Of a DNA stretch of 60,319 nt, positions 24,695 to 34,118 are shown piece after piece. The number at the start of each line of letters is the position of its first letter. Position 1 is the first letter of the stretch. The notes under the pieces were generated by a model that was given only the letters and a program-made list of their open reading frames with translations, had not been told where the DNA came from and searched no databases. A program made the position numbers and the translations under genes. Source of the DNA: Leptobacterium sp964389205 (lineage in GTDB: Bacteria > Bacteroidota > Bacteroidia > Flavobacteriales > Flavobacteriaceae); assembly GCA_964389205.1 (NCBI GenBank), contig CAYMDH010000017.1, forward strand, positions 1 through 60,319, read 5' to 3'.

Positions 24695-24928
24695 ATGCGT
24701 ACTATTAAAATGATCTGGGATTTTAGAGGTCCTGCTTCTGAAAAAACAGCAATACATCATGAAATTCATTTAAAAGAATATATTGTTATGGAAAAAACTC
24801 CTGCTTTATCAACTGGTACGCAAATCATATCTGAAATGCACGCAATTGCCTTTATGATAATTCCTGAAGCTTCTATGATTATTATTAGAGATGCTTTGAA
24901 ACCTCATCGAGCTGAAATTCATAAATAA
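24695..24928 (+). CDS. Conserved small protein of unknown function, 77 aa
   Basis: MRTIKMIWDFRGPASEKTAI opens a compact His- and Ile-rich protein (HHEIHLKEY, MHAIAFMIIP, MIIIRDALKPHR). It has no signal peptide. I recognise this small protein type from flavobacterial genomes, but not a function. It is the only plus-strand gene between guaB and the PPIase operon; the stop lies 11 bases from the guaB stop. The sequence is not a shadow of another frame. Confidence 0.7.
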   Translation: MRTIKMIWDFRGPASEKTAIHHEIHLKEYIVMEKTPALSTGTQIISEMHAIAFMIIPEASMIIIRDALKPHRAEIHK

Positions 24929-24939
24929 ACGCTTCCTAT

Positions 24940-26412
24940 TTACCTTGAATAATTAGGAGCTTCTTTTGTAATGGCAACATCATGAGGGTGACTTTCATTA
25001 ATCCCTGAATGTGTTATTCTAACAAACTTTCCATTCTCTTTTAAATCTGCAATATCTTTTGCACCACAATACCCCATACCTGCTCTTAATCCTCCTATAA
25101 ATTGATGCATACTTTCGTACAACTCTCCTTTATAAGGAACGCGTCCAACAATACCTTCAGGTACCAGTTTCTTTATATCATCTTCTACATCTTGGAAATA
25201 ACGATCTTTACTACCCTCTTTCATTGCTTCAACACTTCCCATTCCACGGTAGCTTTTAAATTTTCTCCCTTCATAAATAATAGTTTCTCCTGGAGATTCT
25301 TTAGTACCTGCTAGTAATGATCCTAACATTACACAATCTGCTCCAGCTGCTACTGCTTTTGGAATATCTCCTGTATAACGTATTCCTCCATCTGCAATGA
25401 CAGGAACACCACTTCCTTTAATAGCTGCAGCTACTTCTAATACTGCAGAAAATTGAGGGAATCCTACTCCTGCTACAACCCTAGTAGTGCATATAGATCC
25501 TGGGCCAATACCTACTTTAACGGCATCTGCTCCATTTTCAACTAAATATTTTGCGGCTTCAGGAGTTGCTATATTACCTACAACTACTTCTAACTTTGGA
25601 TATGCTTTTTTAACTTCTTTTAATATCGTTACAACTCCTTTAGTATGACCGTGCGCTGTATCAATTACAACAGCATCTACTCCTGCATTCACTAAAGCAC
25701 CTGCTCTATCAACAGCATCTGCAGTAACTCCTAATGCAGCTGCTACTCTCAATCTACCATATTGATCTTTGTTAGCAATTGGTTTTTGAGTAAGTTTAGT
25801 TATATCTCTAAATGTAATTAATCCAACTAACTTTTTTGATGTATTAACTACGGGAAGTTTTTCAATTTTATTTTCTTGTAAAATGCCTTCTGCTTCTTTT
25901 AAAGAAGTTCCTTCTGCTACTGTAACTAGATTTTCACTAGTCATCACTTCAATAATAGGACGTTCATCATTTTTTTCAAAACGAAGATCTCTATTAGTGA
26001 CAATACCTTTAAGAAACCCTTCTTCATCAACTATTGGTATCCCTCCAATACTGTGTTCGGCCATATTCTTTTTTGCATCTAATACTACTGCTGTTAGTGG
26101 CAATGTAACAGGATCTAGAATCATCCCACTCTCTGCTCTTTTTACTTTTCGAACTTTAAGTGCTTGTTCTTTAATAGTCATGTTTTTATGAAGCACTCCT
26201 ATACCTCCTTCTTGAGCCATTGCAATGGCCATACGACTTTCTGTAACTGTATCCATTGCAGCAGATATAACAGGTACATTAATAGTAATGTTTCTTGTAA
26301 ATTTAGTTTGAATGTTTACTTCTCTTGGAAGTACTTCCGAATAACCTGGAACTAAGAGAACGTCATCGTAGGTTAACCCTTCTCCTACAAATTTTGCATC
26401 GTGTGCTTTCAT
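24940..26412 (-). CDS. guaB: IMP dehydrogenase, 490 aa
   Basis: A TIM-barrel oxidoreductase with two CBS domains inserted at ~95-215. N-terminal GLTYDDVLLVPGYSEVLPR, phosphate-binding VIADGGIRYTGDI and catalytic-Cys loop GPGSICTTRVVAGVG are all present, with the flap motif YRGMGSVEAM. It converts IMP to XMP, the first committed step of GTP synthesis. Monocistronic, with a clear upstream promoter. Confidence 0.97.
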   Translation of the reverse strand: MKAHDAKFVGEGLTYDDVLLVPGYSEVLPREVNIQTKFTRNITINVPVISAAMDTVTESRMAIAMAQEGGIGVLHKNMTIKEQALKVRKVKRAESGMILDPVTLPLTAVVLDAKKNMAEHSIGGIPIVDEEGFLKGIVTNRDLRFEKNDERPIIEVMTSENLVTVAEGTSLKEAEGILQENKIEKLPVVNTSKKLVGLITFRDITKLTQKPIANKDQYGRLRVAAALGVTADAVDRAGALVNAGVDAVVIDTAHGHTKGVVTILKEVKKAYPKLEVVVGNIATPEAAKYLVENGADAVKVGIGPGSICTTRVVAGVGFPQFSAVLEVAAAIKGSGVPVIADGGIRYTGDIPKAVAAGADCVMLGSLLAGTKESPGETIIYEGRKFKSYRGMGSVEAMKEGSKDRYFQDVEDDIKKLVPEGIVGRVPYKGELYESMHQFIGGLRAGMGYCGAKDIADLKENGKFVRITHSGINESHPHDVAITKEAPNYSR

Positions 26413-26435
26413 TGCAATTACAATTTAATTGCGTG

Positions 26436-26443
26436 CAAATATA
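26436..26443 (-). promoter_or_regulatory. guaB -7 promoter element
   Basis: On the minus strand TATATTTG matches TAnnTTTG, 24 bases upstream of the guaB ATG. Confidence 0.6.
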
Positions 26444-26628
26444 CAGCTTTTTCTCTATCGTTATGAATTGATTAATCTTTATTTATTAAGTATGAGGTAA
26501 AAATTATTTATAATAAAATAACATTAAATTAATTTAGCCTTATTACAAGCAAAATTGTATATTTAAAAATCTATACTTAACTAGCGTTTCTAATATTATT
26601 ATTTACAACATATTAAAAAACAAATATT

Positions 26629-27099
26629 ATGCTAAAAATGTCAAGTTTGTTTTTAAGTTTATTCTTTGTTACCCTATTATTTTCTCAAGAAAGAGCCATA
26701 AAAATCACAAATCAAACTTCTAAAAAAGAAATAAAAATTAAAGAAAATAAGAGAATAAAAATTAAAACAACTGATGGAGAAAAAATCTCTGGACGTTTTA
26801 AAATACATGATGACACAACCATTTTAATAAAAAATAAACAAATTGAGTTAATTAATATTAAAGAAATAAAACGAAATTCTTTACTGCTCTCTATTTTTAC
26901 TAGTGGTTTCTTTATTTATAGCGGAGCACTAACTGCAGGGTTTGGTGTTTTAATTGGTGTTTTAGTTGATTCGACAGCATTTTTATTAACCATCCCAGCA
27001 GCTGGAATGATTTATACTGGTATAAAATCCCCTAATTTTCAAAAAAAATATAAGGGTGATAGCAACTGGATATTTGAATTAATATCAACTTCTGATTAA
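26629..27099 (+). CDS. Hypothetical secreted/membrane protein, 156 aa
   Basis: An N-terminal signal peptide (SSLFLSLFFVTLLFSQE) is followed by a Lys-rich beta region (KIKTTDGEKISGRFKIHDDT, TILIKNKQIELINIKEIK) that reads like a small beta-barrel, and then two membrane-spanning segments (~88-130) rich in Gly and Ala. No named family recognised. Convergent with the haem-binding gene at 27120; no strong terminator lies between them. Confidence 0.65.
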   Translation: MLKMSSLFLSLFFVTLLFSQERAIKITNQTSKKEIKIKENKRIKIKTTDGEKISGRFKIHDDTTILIKNKQIELINIKEIKRNSLLLSIFTSGFFIYSGALTAGFGVLIGVLVDSTAFLLTIPAAGMIYTGIKSPNFQKKYKGDSNWIFELISTSD

Positions 27100-27119
27100 A
27101 AGAATTATAATATTCACTT

Positions 27120-27575
27120 TTAATGAACATTATAAGACTTTCTAGCCTTTTTTGCCCATTCAATTAAAGCTTGCTTATCGCCATCTTCAAGAGTTCCGTG
27201 GATCCAAGTATAGGCGTCTTCTGGCATTTTACCTTCTTCTACTTCTTCAATAAGTTCTTCTAGTTTATGATCTTTCTTTTTAAGAGAATAGGTTCCCCAA
27301 TTAGAAACGTTAAAATGTTCTTTTCCCTCTTCGATATGGTCATTAATCCATAAGGAAATTGGAGCTACTTCTGAATACCAAGGGTATGTAGTAGTGTTAC
27401 TATGACAATCATAACAATTATTTTTTAAAATAGCTTTTACATTATCTGGAGGAGATGTTTCTTTTTCAAACTGTACTATGCTACTGTAAGCAGATTCATT
27501 TTTAGTTGGACGATAAAATTGTAATCCTATTAAAATTACAAGTAGTGCAATTGCTATTTTTTTTATGACTTTCAA
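27120..27575 (-). CDS. Haem-binding domain protein (single CxxCH), 151 aa
   Basis: An N-terminal membrane anchor (IAIALLVILIGLQF) is followed by a conserved block NNCYDCHSNTTTYPWYS containing the CxxCH haem-attachment motif (approx. residues 50-54), then APISLWINDHIEEGKEHFN. This is the small haem-binding family often linked with cytochrome or iron genes. It lies 35 bases downstream of the TonB-dependent receptor on the same strand, the tail of the iron/haem operon. Confidence 0.88.
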   Translation of the reverse strand: MKVIKKIAIALLVILIGLQFYRPTKNESAYSSIVQFEKETSPPDNVKAILKNNCYDCHSNTTTYPWYSEVAPISLWINDHIEEGKEHFNVSNWGTYSLKKKDHKLEELIEEVEEGKMPEDAYTWIHGTLEDGDKQALIEWAKKARKSYNVH

Positions 27576-27610
27576 AAGGTTTGATTTTTATGGTTAATTA
27601 AATATAAATA

Positions 27611-30097
27611 TTATAATTTAAATTGTAATGTTGTGTAAAAAGTTCTTGGTTCTGATGGAATAATACCAGGGCCTGGATATCCTGTTGCTCTTCTCACAAA
27701 AAAACTCTCATCTAATACATTATTAATTCCTGCTTCAAGCTTCCATCTCTTATGCTTATAAGAAAATGAAAGGTCCATAACGCCATAAGCCGGAATTTCT
27801 CCTTCAATGCCTCTATCACTATTAATAGCATCTGCTTGCGTATTAGATGCATCTGTAAACTGTTCTGATAGATAAGAATACTGTATGCTGGCCAAGAAAT
27901 TTTTATATCCAAAACTAGCTCCTGCTTTTAAATTAACATCGGGAATAAATTCTACTTCGTTACCTACTACTACGCCACTTTGTTGAAAAGGACCAGCTGG
28001 TGGAGTAACTTCTGGCACTTGTAATTCATTTTCACTGGTATATTCAGACTGGGTAATTGCTAAATTTAGAAACACATTTAAATTAAAATTAGTGGCTTTT
28101 GGGAAAAAAGTGTTTTTTAAATTCCAATCGGCAAAACTTTCCAATCCATAAATAAAAGCGTCTCCAATGTTTGTTCGTATTCTTACTGAATTGTTTCCTT
28201 GAACACCTGCTCTTTCTCCTAATCTATCTCTATATGATAAAGCAAAAAGACTAACATCATAAGAAAGTATATTTTTAAAACGCCCACGTGCTCCAATATC
28301 TGCCGAAAAACCTTCTTCATCTGTAATATTAGGATCTACAACAAAAGACACGTTGTCTATTAGAATATCGTTAAAAGTAACCGATCTGTAATTTTCAGAA
28401 ATATTCCCGTATAACTCTACACTTTTATTTAATTTATAGGTAGTTCCTAATCCTAAAAGCACAAAATTTCTAACAAAAGTTCTACTTGTAGGCACAGGGT
28501 CATTCAAAAGAACATTCCCGGCAAGATCTGTAACTATTCTGTTAAAAGCACCATCGGTTTCTGTTTGTATATGTTCGTACCTAAAACCTGGAACTACTGT
28601 CCATTTGTCTGTAATATCAAAAATATTTTCTCCAAAAACAGCAATGTTTAGATTGGGAGTTTCAAAAGAGGCTTGTCTTGCAAAGCCTGGGAATTCATCA
28701 AGCCCAAATTCAAAATTGGGACCTGTACCACTTATCCCTGGCCCTTGGGTTTGGTCATTATCTGATTGATAGTATTTAGAACCTATTAAGAATACAGCAT
28801 CTCTATCTTTTATTTTATATCGAGTTAAAAGACGTGCCTCTGCTCCCCAATTAAGAAAATTGTCAATTAATAACTCCCTGGGGCTTACTAAATCATCTTC
28901 TGTGGTAACTCGATTATCACGTATCCCCAAAGCACTTCTGGACGCATCTAATGTGAAAAGGCTTAGGCTAAAGTCTGTTTTATCAGAAAATTTATGCTCT
29001 AGTTTAAGGTTAAACAAATTCCAGTCTACATCAAACCAGTTACGGGTACGATTACTAAAAGTAGGATCTTCTAAAAATTGTGCATCTGTAAGGCCTCCAG
29101 GTTGCTGGGCCAAATAATTTTGAATGGTAGCCTCAAAAGTAAGTTTTGTTTTATCGTTAAATTGATACCCAAAACTACCAAAATAATTACGAGAATTAAA
29201 GTCTGAATTAGGCCTGAAGCTACTACCTTCTTTATAATTAAAATAAGTATAATAACTAAATTTACCTATGGTACCACTCAGGCTATTAAAACTGGTAAGC
29301 AATCCAAAAGAGCCTACTGTTTGCCTAGAAACCCATTCTATCGGTTTATTAGGGTTTGGTTTTTTAAACACAAAATTAAGCAACCCCCCAAACTGTGTTC
29401 CATATTGCAAAGAAGCAGCGCCTCTTACTACCTGAATTTCAGACAAAGCTTCTGCTGGAGGGGTATAATAACTTTCAGGATATCCCAATACATCTGCGCT
29501 GATATCATACCCGTTTTGCCGTATATTAAAATTGGTAGTACGATTAGGGTCTAACCCTCGCCCTCCAATATTTAATTGTAAACCTGCATCACCATTTTCA
29601 TAAATATTAAGCCCTACCACCTGACTATAAATTTGACGTGCATTATTGGCTCCCAAATTTCCTATTATTTGATCTATAACTACTACTTCACTCTTTTTCC
29701 CAGCATAAATAGCAGTTCCTTCTACTTTACGCAATTGTTTTAGTGCAAACAATTGCTCTCGTTGCTGCGTAAGTACAACTTCAGACAATTCTTCTCCAAG
29801 CTTTTCTAAACGAATATCTAAGGTAACATTATCATTTATAGAAATTTCTTGTTCATTAATTTGATAACCAAAAGAAAAAACAATTATGGTATAAGATCCG
29901 GCAGGTAGATTATTAAAAATATAATTTCCGTTTTCGTTAGAAGTTACTAGTTTTTCTGTTTCTTTGAGGTATACTTCTACATTGGGTAAAGGATTTTTAT
30001 TTTCGTCAATCACTTTTCCTGATAAATTATACTGAGCAGTAACAGAAGTGACTATAAAAAATAATAAAATCAGTATGTTATATTCCTTTAATTTCAT
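27611..30097 (-). CDS. TonB-dependent outer-membrane receptor, FecA-like, 828 aa
   Basis: Signal peptide (ILILLFFIVTSVTAQ), a carboxypeptidase-regulatory-like N-terminal domain (~22-100, GKVIDENKNPLPNVEVYLKE), a plug domain (~125-240, IRQNGYDISADVLG, GAASLQYGTQFGGLLNFV) and a 22-strand beta-barrel ending in aromatic RTFYTTLQFKL. FecA-like receptors import ferric chelates with energy from TonB/ExbBD. The gene overlaps the upstream HTTM gene by 20 bases. Its place downstream of imelysin and DUF4856 supports an iron or haem role. Confidence 0.93.
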   Translation of the reverse strand: MKLKEYNILILLFFIVTSVTAQYNLSGKVIDENKNPLPNVEVYLKETEKLVTSNENGNYIFNNLPAGSYTIIVFSFGYQINEQEISINDNVTLDIRLEKLGEELSEVVLTQQREQLFALKQLRKVEGTAIYAGKKSEVVVIDQIIGNLGANNARQIYSQVVGLNIYENGDAGLQLNIGGRGLDPNRTTNFNIRQNGYDISADVLGYPESYYTPPAEALSEIQVVRGAASLQYGTQFGGLLNFVFKKPNPNKPIEWVSRQTVGSFGLLTSFNSLSGTIGKFSYYTYFNYKEGSSFRPNSDFNSRNYFGSFGYQFNDKTKLTFEATIQNYLAQQPGGLTDAQFLEDPTFSNRTRNWFDVDWNLFNLKLEHKFSDKTDFSLSLFTLDASRSALGIRDNRVTTEDDLVSPRELLIDNFLNWGAEARLLTRYKIKDRDAVFLIGSKYYQSDNDQTQGPGISGTGPNFEFGLDEFPGFARQASFETPNLNIAVFGENIFDITDKWTVVPGFRYEHIQTETDGAFNRIVTDLAGNVLLNDPVPTSRTFVRNFVLLGLGTTYKLNKSVELYGNISENYRSVTFNDILIDNVSFVVDPNITDEEGFSADIGARGRFKNILSYDVSLFALSYRDRLGERAGVQGNNSVRIRTNIGDAFIYGLESFADWNLKNTFFPKATNFNLNVFLNLAITQSEYTSENELQVPEVTPPAGPFQQSGVVVGNEVEFIPDVNLKAGASFGYKNFLASIQYSYLSEQFTDASNTQADAINSDRGIEGEIPAYGVMDLSFSYKHKRWKLEAGINNVLDESFFVRRATGYPGPGIIPSEPRTFYTTLQFKL

Positions 30098-31436
30098 CTT
30101 TAAATGGTATTATCCAATTTTTGTGTTTAAATGATTCTTTTTGTTTTGTGAGATCTACTTTAGGGTCAATATAAGGGGTACTAAAGCGTCCGTTTAGTGT
30201 AACATAATTTTCTACATAAATGGTTATGTTTTTATGTCCTTGCTTGCTAAAATGCTTTTCTAAAAATTTTGCGTATTGTAATATAAAATCTGATTGCGTA
30301 GCCATTTGTTTTTCTTGAAATGGTGTTAAAAAATCGGTATTATCTACATAAAACCATCGTTTGGTGATACTATCTACAATTTTAAATTGTGCGTAACCTG
30401 CTTTCTCCATAAGCATAACTCTCCAAGAAAAACGATATCCTTCTTCTGTCCAAAACAACTCCCCGGGATACAATACATATCTAAAAGGCATACTAAGCTG
30501 CAAAACAAAAAACAAAACAATAATACCATATCTAAATTGGTTAAATTTTGTATAGGTAAGTGTTTTAGAATTCTCAAATACATCGAGGTTGATTTTTATA
30601 ATCTTACTTATAAACTTCAGTATTTTTTTATGAAATGAAGTTTCAAAGAATATAAGCGTAGAAATAATCATGATATAAGGAAACATTCCTATAGGGAAAA
30701 GCACCTTAGTAAAGACATGAAAAAATACTACTAAAGCAAATGCAAACCATCTGGTTCGTTTGTATAATAAAAGAAAAGGAATAGTCAAATCGTAGATAGC
30801 ACCTCCCCAACTAAACACATAATGAGTCCATTCTTCATGGAAATAATTACCGATAAAAGGCACATCAAATTTAGAAGGTAGCCACATTTTTAAAGGCATG
30901 GCTCTAAATAACCAATCTGAATTTAATTTAGCTAAACCAGCATAAAAATAAACCATTCCTAAGAGCAATTTCACAGAATTTATGGTCCAACTGGGAACAT
31001 ACTGAAAAGCATTTGCTTTCTTTCTGTAAGCATCTAATGAATAATAAGCGTTTGCTGGTAAAAAAATCATTAAAAAACTTAAGATGCTTATAAAATAGTA
31101 ATGGTTTAAATAGGTAGTTTTATCCATCAACTCGATATAAGTAAAGCTCAGGAAAAAAATAATGATGGCTATACGATATTTATATCCTAATGCTACAAAG
31201 ACCGCAGCTATTCCACAAATAATAAAAATAATATAAGTATATATTCCTAATGGTTTTACCCATTCAAAACCGTAATACGAGAAAAAAAACTTAGGTTGAA
31301 TATACAATTTATCAATCCAACCATAACTCCAGAACCTAATAAGGCTGGCTAACATCATAATACCAAATAACAAGCGAAAGACCGCTAAAGGAGCGGCCTC
31401 TACATATTTTTTGCTATATGATTGAAGGTAATTCAT
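30078..31436 (-). CDS. HTTM-domain membrane protein (vitamin K carboxylase-like), 452 aa
   Basis: A polytopic protein with the HTTM pattern of horizontally transferred transmembrane proteins related to gamma-carboxylase. It contains FRLLFGIMMLASLIRFW, MDKTTYLNHYYFISIL and FYAGLAKLNSDWLFRAMPL, then a C-terminal soluble beta-rich domain (FSWRVMLMEKAGYAQFKI). It starts 12 bases after the imelysin stop and overlaps the TonB receptor start. Its biochemical role in Bacteroidota is unknown; here it is embedded in an iron operon. Confidence 0.88.
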   Translation of the reverse strand: MNYLQSYSKKYVEAAPLAVFRLLFGIMMLASLIRFWSYGWIDKLYIQPKFFFSYYGFEWVKPLGIYTYIIFIICGIAAVFVALGYKYRIAIIIFFLSFTYIELMDKTTYLNHYYFISILSFLMIFLPANAYYSLDAYRKKANAFQYVPSWTINSVKLLLGMVYFYAGLAKLNSDWLFRAMPLKMWLPSKFDVPFIGNYFHEEWTHYVFSWGGAIYDLTIPFLLLYKRTRWFAFALVVFFHVFTKVLFPIGMFPYIMIISTLIFFETSFHKKILKFISKIIKINLDVFENSKTLTYTKFNQFRYGIIVLFFVLQLSMPFRYVLYPGELFWTEEGYRFSWRVMLMEKAGYAQFKIVDSITKRWFYVDNTDFLTPFQEKQMATQSDFILQYAKFLEKHFSKQGHKNITIYVENYVTLNGRFSTPYIDPKVDLTKQKESFKHKNWIIPFKDEIKGI

Positions 31437-31447
31437 TTATGAACTAA

Positions 31448-32575
31448 TTAATCCCCATCATTATCTTGAAAATCTACGTTGATATTTAAAAACGATAACA
31501 TATCGGTTTTAATTAAAGGTATAACGCGATTTAATTCTTCTACTGCTAATAATAAATCTACCGGTGGGTTTACTTCTAATTCTTCCTGAAAAGAAGATAA
31601 TCCTTCTACAATATTTGTGGCTGCATTGTATTGATTATTTATAATAGTAGCTAATGAAATACCGTCATTGTTTTCTGCATCAAGTGCATTTAAATAATCG
31701 TCTAACCCAATACCATTGCTGTTTCCATTAAATGAAATCCCATTAAAGAAGTCTTGTACTGCTTCTAAGGCTTGTATTGTTAATTCATTTGAAATATCTC
31801 CTCCTATATAAAATGCTTCCAGTAATTCATCAGTAGGAACATTACCAAAAGCTCCTGCCGGCAATCCTACTTTAGCTCTCCGTAAAGGGAATTCATAATA
31901 AAATATATAATCGTTTACCAAACGATCTACAGAGGCATTAACAGATGATCCGTTATTTGCTACAAAGGCATCTCTAAAACTACCTGTCCACTCTGTCAAA
32001 ACCCCTGAGGTGAATGCAATCATATCATTTATAAGTGCTTCTGTATAAGCAAATAGTTGCAGGCCTTCAGCTGCATCATTAAAGCGTGCTAGTATATCTG
32101 TATCTGTATCTCCGCTTCCGCTAATTAAATAATCCAGTGCAGGAAATCCTTTAGCGTCACGATTAGAAGGCAATGAAAGATCAGCATTTCCTTGGATTAC
32201 ATTATTTTCTATTAGAGTGACATCTGTTGGAAAAATATTCATATTCAGCCTGTAGTCAGCATTCTCTGCAGGTCCAATATCAAACATGGAAACACGTTGC
32301 CATATTAAATAGGCATCCAACCAAGCTTGACGAAAAGTTAATAAGTTAACTTCATCTGTTGTAGTATTAAAAATGTCAAAAGCATTTTGCAATTCTTCTA
32401 AGGAAGTATCAAAAGCTTGATAACCGGGAACAATAATATTATCTGCCCAATTCACTAATAATTCACTACGCTCAAAATCTGTTCCTATTGGATCTGGAGA
32501 ATCGTCTGTGCTGTCTGAAGAACAAGCAAATACAAAGAGGCAAATCGTAAAAATACCTAAAGCCTTTTTTTTCAT
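31448..32575 (-). CDS. Imelysin-family lipoprotein, 375 aa
   Basis: A lipoprotein signal (FTICLFVFACSSD) is followed by an imelysin peptidase-like fold: LLVNWADNIIVPGYQAFDTS, then the GxHxxE-equivalent region around YLISGSGDTDTD and a second half FYEFPLRRAKVGLPAGAFG. Family members are iron-regulated surface proteins thought to bind iron or haem rather than cleave peptides. Part of the DUF4856-imelysin-HTTM-TonB-haem order that recurs in Bacteroidota. Confidence 0.9.
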   Translation of the reverse strand: MKKKALGIFTICLFVFACSSDSTDDSPDPIGTDFERSELLVNWADNIIVPGYQAFDTSLEELQNAFDIFNTTTDEVNLLTFRQAWLDAYLIWQRVSMFDIGPAENADYRLNMNIFPTDVTLIENNVIQGNADLSLPSNRDAKGFPALDYLISGSGDTDTDILARFNDAAEGLQLFAYTEALINDMIAFTSGVLTEWTGSFRDAFVANNGSSVNASVDRLVNDYIFYYEFPLRRAKVGLPAGAFGNVPTDELLEAFYIGGDISNELTIQALEAVQDFFNGISFNGNSNGIGLDDYLNALDAENNDGISLATIINNQYNAATNIVEGLSSFQEELEVNPPVDLLLAVEELNRVIPLIKTDMLSFLNINVDFQDNDGD

Positions 32576-32708
32576 AATTAAAATTTTATTTCCTGTATTA
32601 AAAATGCATAACTTTTGAAAATAGATGACAAATTAAATGCCATCTATTTTTCTTTTATTAATGTAAAACTAAACGTAAACTAACTTCATTAATAATTTGC
32701 TATAATAT

Positions 32709-33935
32709 TTAGTTAGATGAATCTCCAGCCTGTTCAACAGTAAAATCAAACTCAGCTGCAATAATTTCTGAAATATTGTTTAAAGTGGCCGGTGTTACGT
32801 CCCATAATCCGTTAGGGCCATCTCCTAATAATTCATCTATAAATGATTCTACTTGACTTCTTGTAAAATAAGGATCATTAGAATTTGGTCTTCTTGTAAA
32901 CTGCAAGCTTATAACAAAACCTAAGCCTTCCGATATATCATGAAATGCACCGCCATCATTATTATTTGCAAATTCTCTTATTCCTGATTGCAGATAAAAA
33001 ACTGCTCTTACTGCAGTAACAGTAGATAATAATTCTCTTATAATTTCAGATTGTTCGTCTCTTACATCATATTGACTTTGAGTAATTGCAGCTCTTCCCG
33101 TTAAAAATGCTTGAAAAATATCATCTGCAATCCCAATAAAGTCTGGGTCTCTATCTACTAATCCTGTATACCTGTTTAAATAATTATCATCGTCTCCTAT
33201 AGTTGCATTAGGATTGGCCTGATCTTGTGAAAGGCCATATACATACCCATAAGCTTCATCCCAAAAATGTTCCATTTGCGTATCAGTACCGCTATCATTC
33301 CTTGCTATTTCATTATCGTTATCATCTCTGTTAGAACCTGCATCTAAAAGTGTAACACTTACATAGTTATTTACAATTTGATCTAGCATTAGAGCTCCAA
33401 CCAGTCCTTTGGTAAATAATTGATTAAATTCTAGTCCTTGCCCGTTTACATAACGTACACTTGTACCGTCTGCAATTTGACCTGCTTGACCAGGTGCCGC
33501 ATTTGTATTTATATTTGGCAGTACTTCATCAATTTGTCTTGTTATATAAGAATCAAATTGAGATCTAATAATAGCGCTCTCTGCCAAATTATTTAAGAAA
33601 AAATCTTCAGAATCTGCCACAGTATTTCTTATTTGCCTGCTAGAAGCATTTAAATCTGGGTTTTGAAAAGGATCATTTTCATTCGCAAACATATTATTTA
33701 ATGATGCTAAAGAAACTGTATTAAAATCTAAGAATGCTCCTCTAAACTCTTCTCCCATTAAAATACGTTGTGTTTGACCTGGAAAATTAATTGTACTCTG
33801 TCCTCCTCTTTCAAAAGTATAACTGTCTGGAACTTGTAATTGAGGTGGTGTTGGATTTCCATTATCTTCATCACTAGAACAAGATACGATCAGTAACATT
33901 AAAAAGATAGTTGCATAAATAGGTTGTATTTTCAT
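32709..33935 (-). CDS. DUF4856 lipoprotein, 408 aa
   Basis: The lipobox LIVSCSSDED gives a lipidated N-terminus. The body matches DUF4856: YTFERGGQSTINFPGQTQRI at the start, TQMEHFWDEAYGYVYG with the conserved His, and AFHDISEGLGFVISL toward the end. The family is imelysin-like and found with iron-uptake genes. First gene of the iron operon, directly downstream of the operator-promoter region 33936-34033. The imelysin gene follows after 133 bases. Confidence 0.9.
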   Translation of the reverse strand: MKIQPIYATIFLMLLIVSCSSDEDNGNPTPPQLQVPDSYTFERGGQSTINFPGQTQRILMGEEFRGAFLDFNTVSLASLNNMFANENDPFQNPDLNASSRQIRNTVADSEDFFLNNLAESAIIRSQFDSYITRQIDEVLPNINTNAAPGQAGQIADGTSVRYVNGQGLEFNQLFTKGLVGALMLDQIVNNYVSVTLLDAGSNRDDNDNEIARNDSGTDTQMEHFWDEAYGYVYGLSQDQANPNATIGDDDNYLNRYTGLVDRDPDFIGIADDIFQAFLTGRAAITQSQYDVRDEQSEIIRELLSTVTAVRAVFYLQSGIREFANNNDGGAFHDISEGLGFVISLQFTRRPNSNDPYFTRSQVESFIDELLGDGPNGLWDVTPATLNNISEIIAAEFDFTVEQAGDSSN

Positions 33936-34033
33936 TTTATTTAGATTAAATATAAATAAATTGTTTTTTCTGGTGCAAATATAATATGTAAAATTATTTG
34001 CACAAACTTTATTTAGATTAAATTTAAATAAAG
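33936..34033 (-). promoter_or_regulatory. Iron operon promoter flanked by two matching palindromes
   Basis: On the minus strand the promoter is TTTG (34006-34003), 19 bases, then TATATTTG (33983-33976). Palindrome 1 at 33936-33960 has arms TTTATTTA/TAAATAAA around GATTAAATA. Palindrome 2 at 34007-34033 has arms CTTTATTTA/TAAATAAAG around GATTAAATT. Palindrome 2 abuts the -33 element and palindrome 1 lies between the transcription start and the ATG. Two near-identical sites bracketing a promoter suggest a repressor dimer pair; a Fur or DtxR/MntR-type metal regulator is inferred from the operon content. Confidence 0.7.
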
Positions 34034-34118
34034 TTTTTTGATCAAAATTTACTTTTTGATAACATTATTTTATGCCGTAAATCTATCTTAACTATTGTCT
34101 GTTGAAGTATGAAGAAAA

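Noticed and set aside
25883..26355. Plus-strand ORFs inside guaB
   Set aside because: They are antisense shadows of a highly conserved gene with no start signals or family resemblance.
27100..27119. Partial match to the shared promoter element (TTCACTTTTAATG)
   Set aside because: It lies between convergent gene ends with no downstream gene or -7 element, so it is most likely chance.
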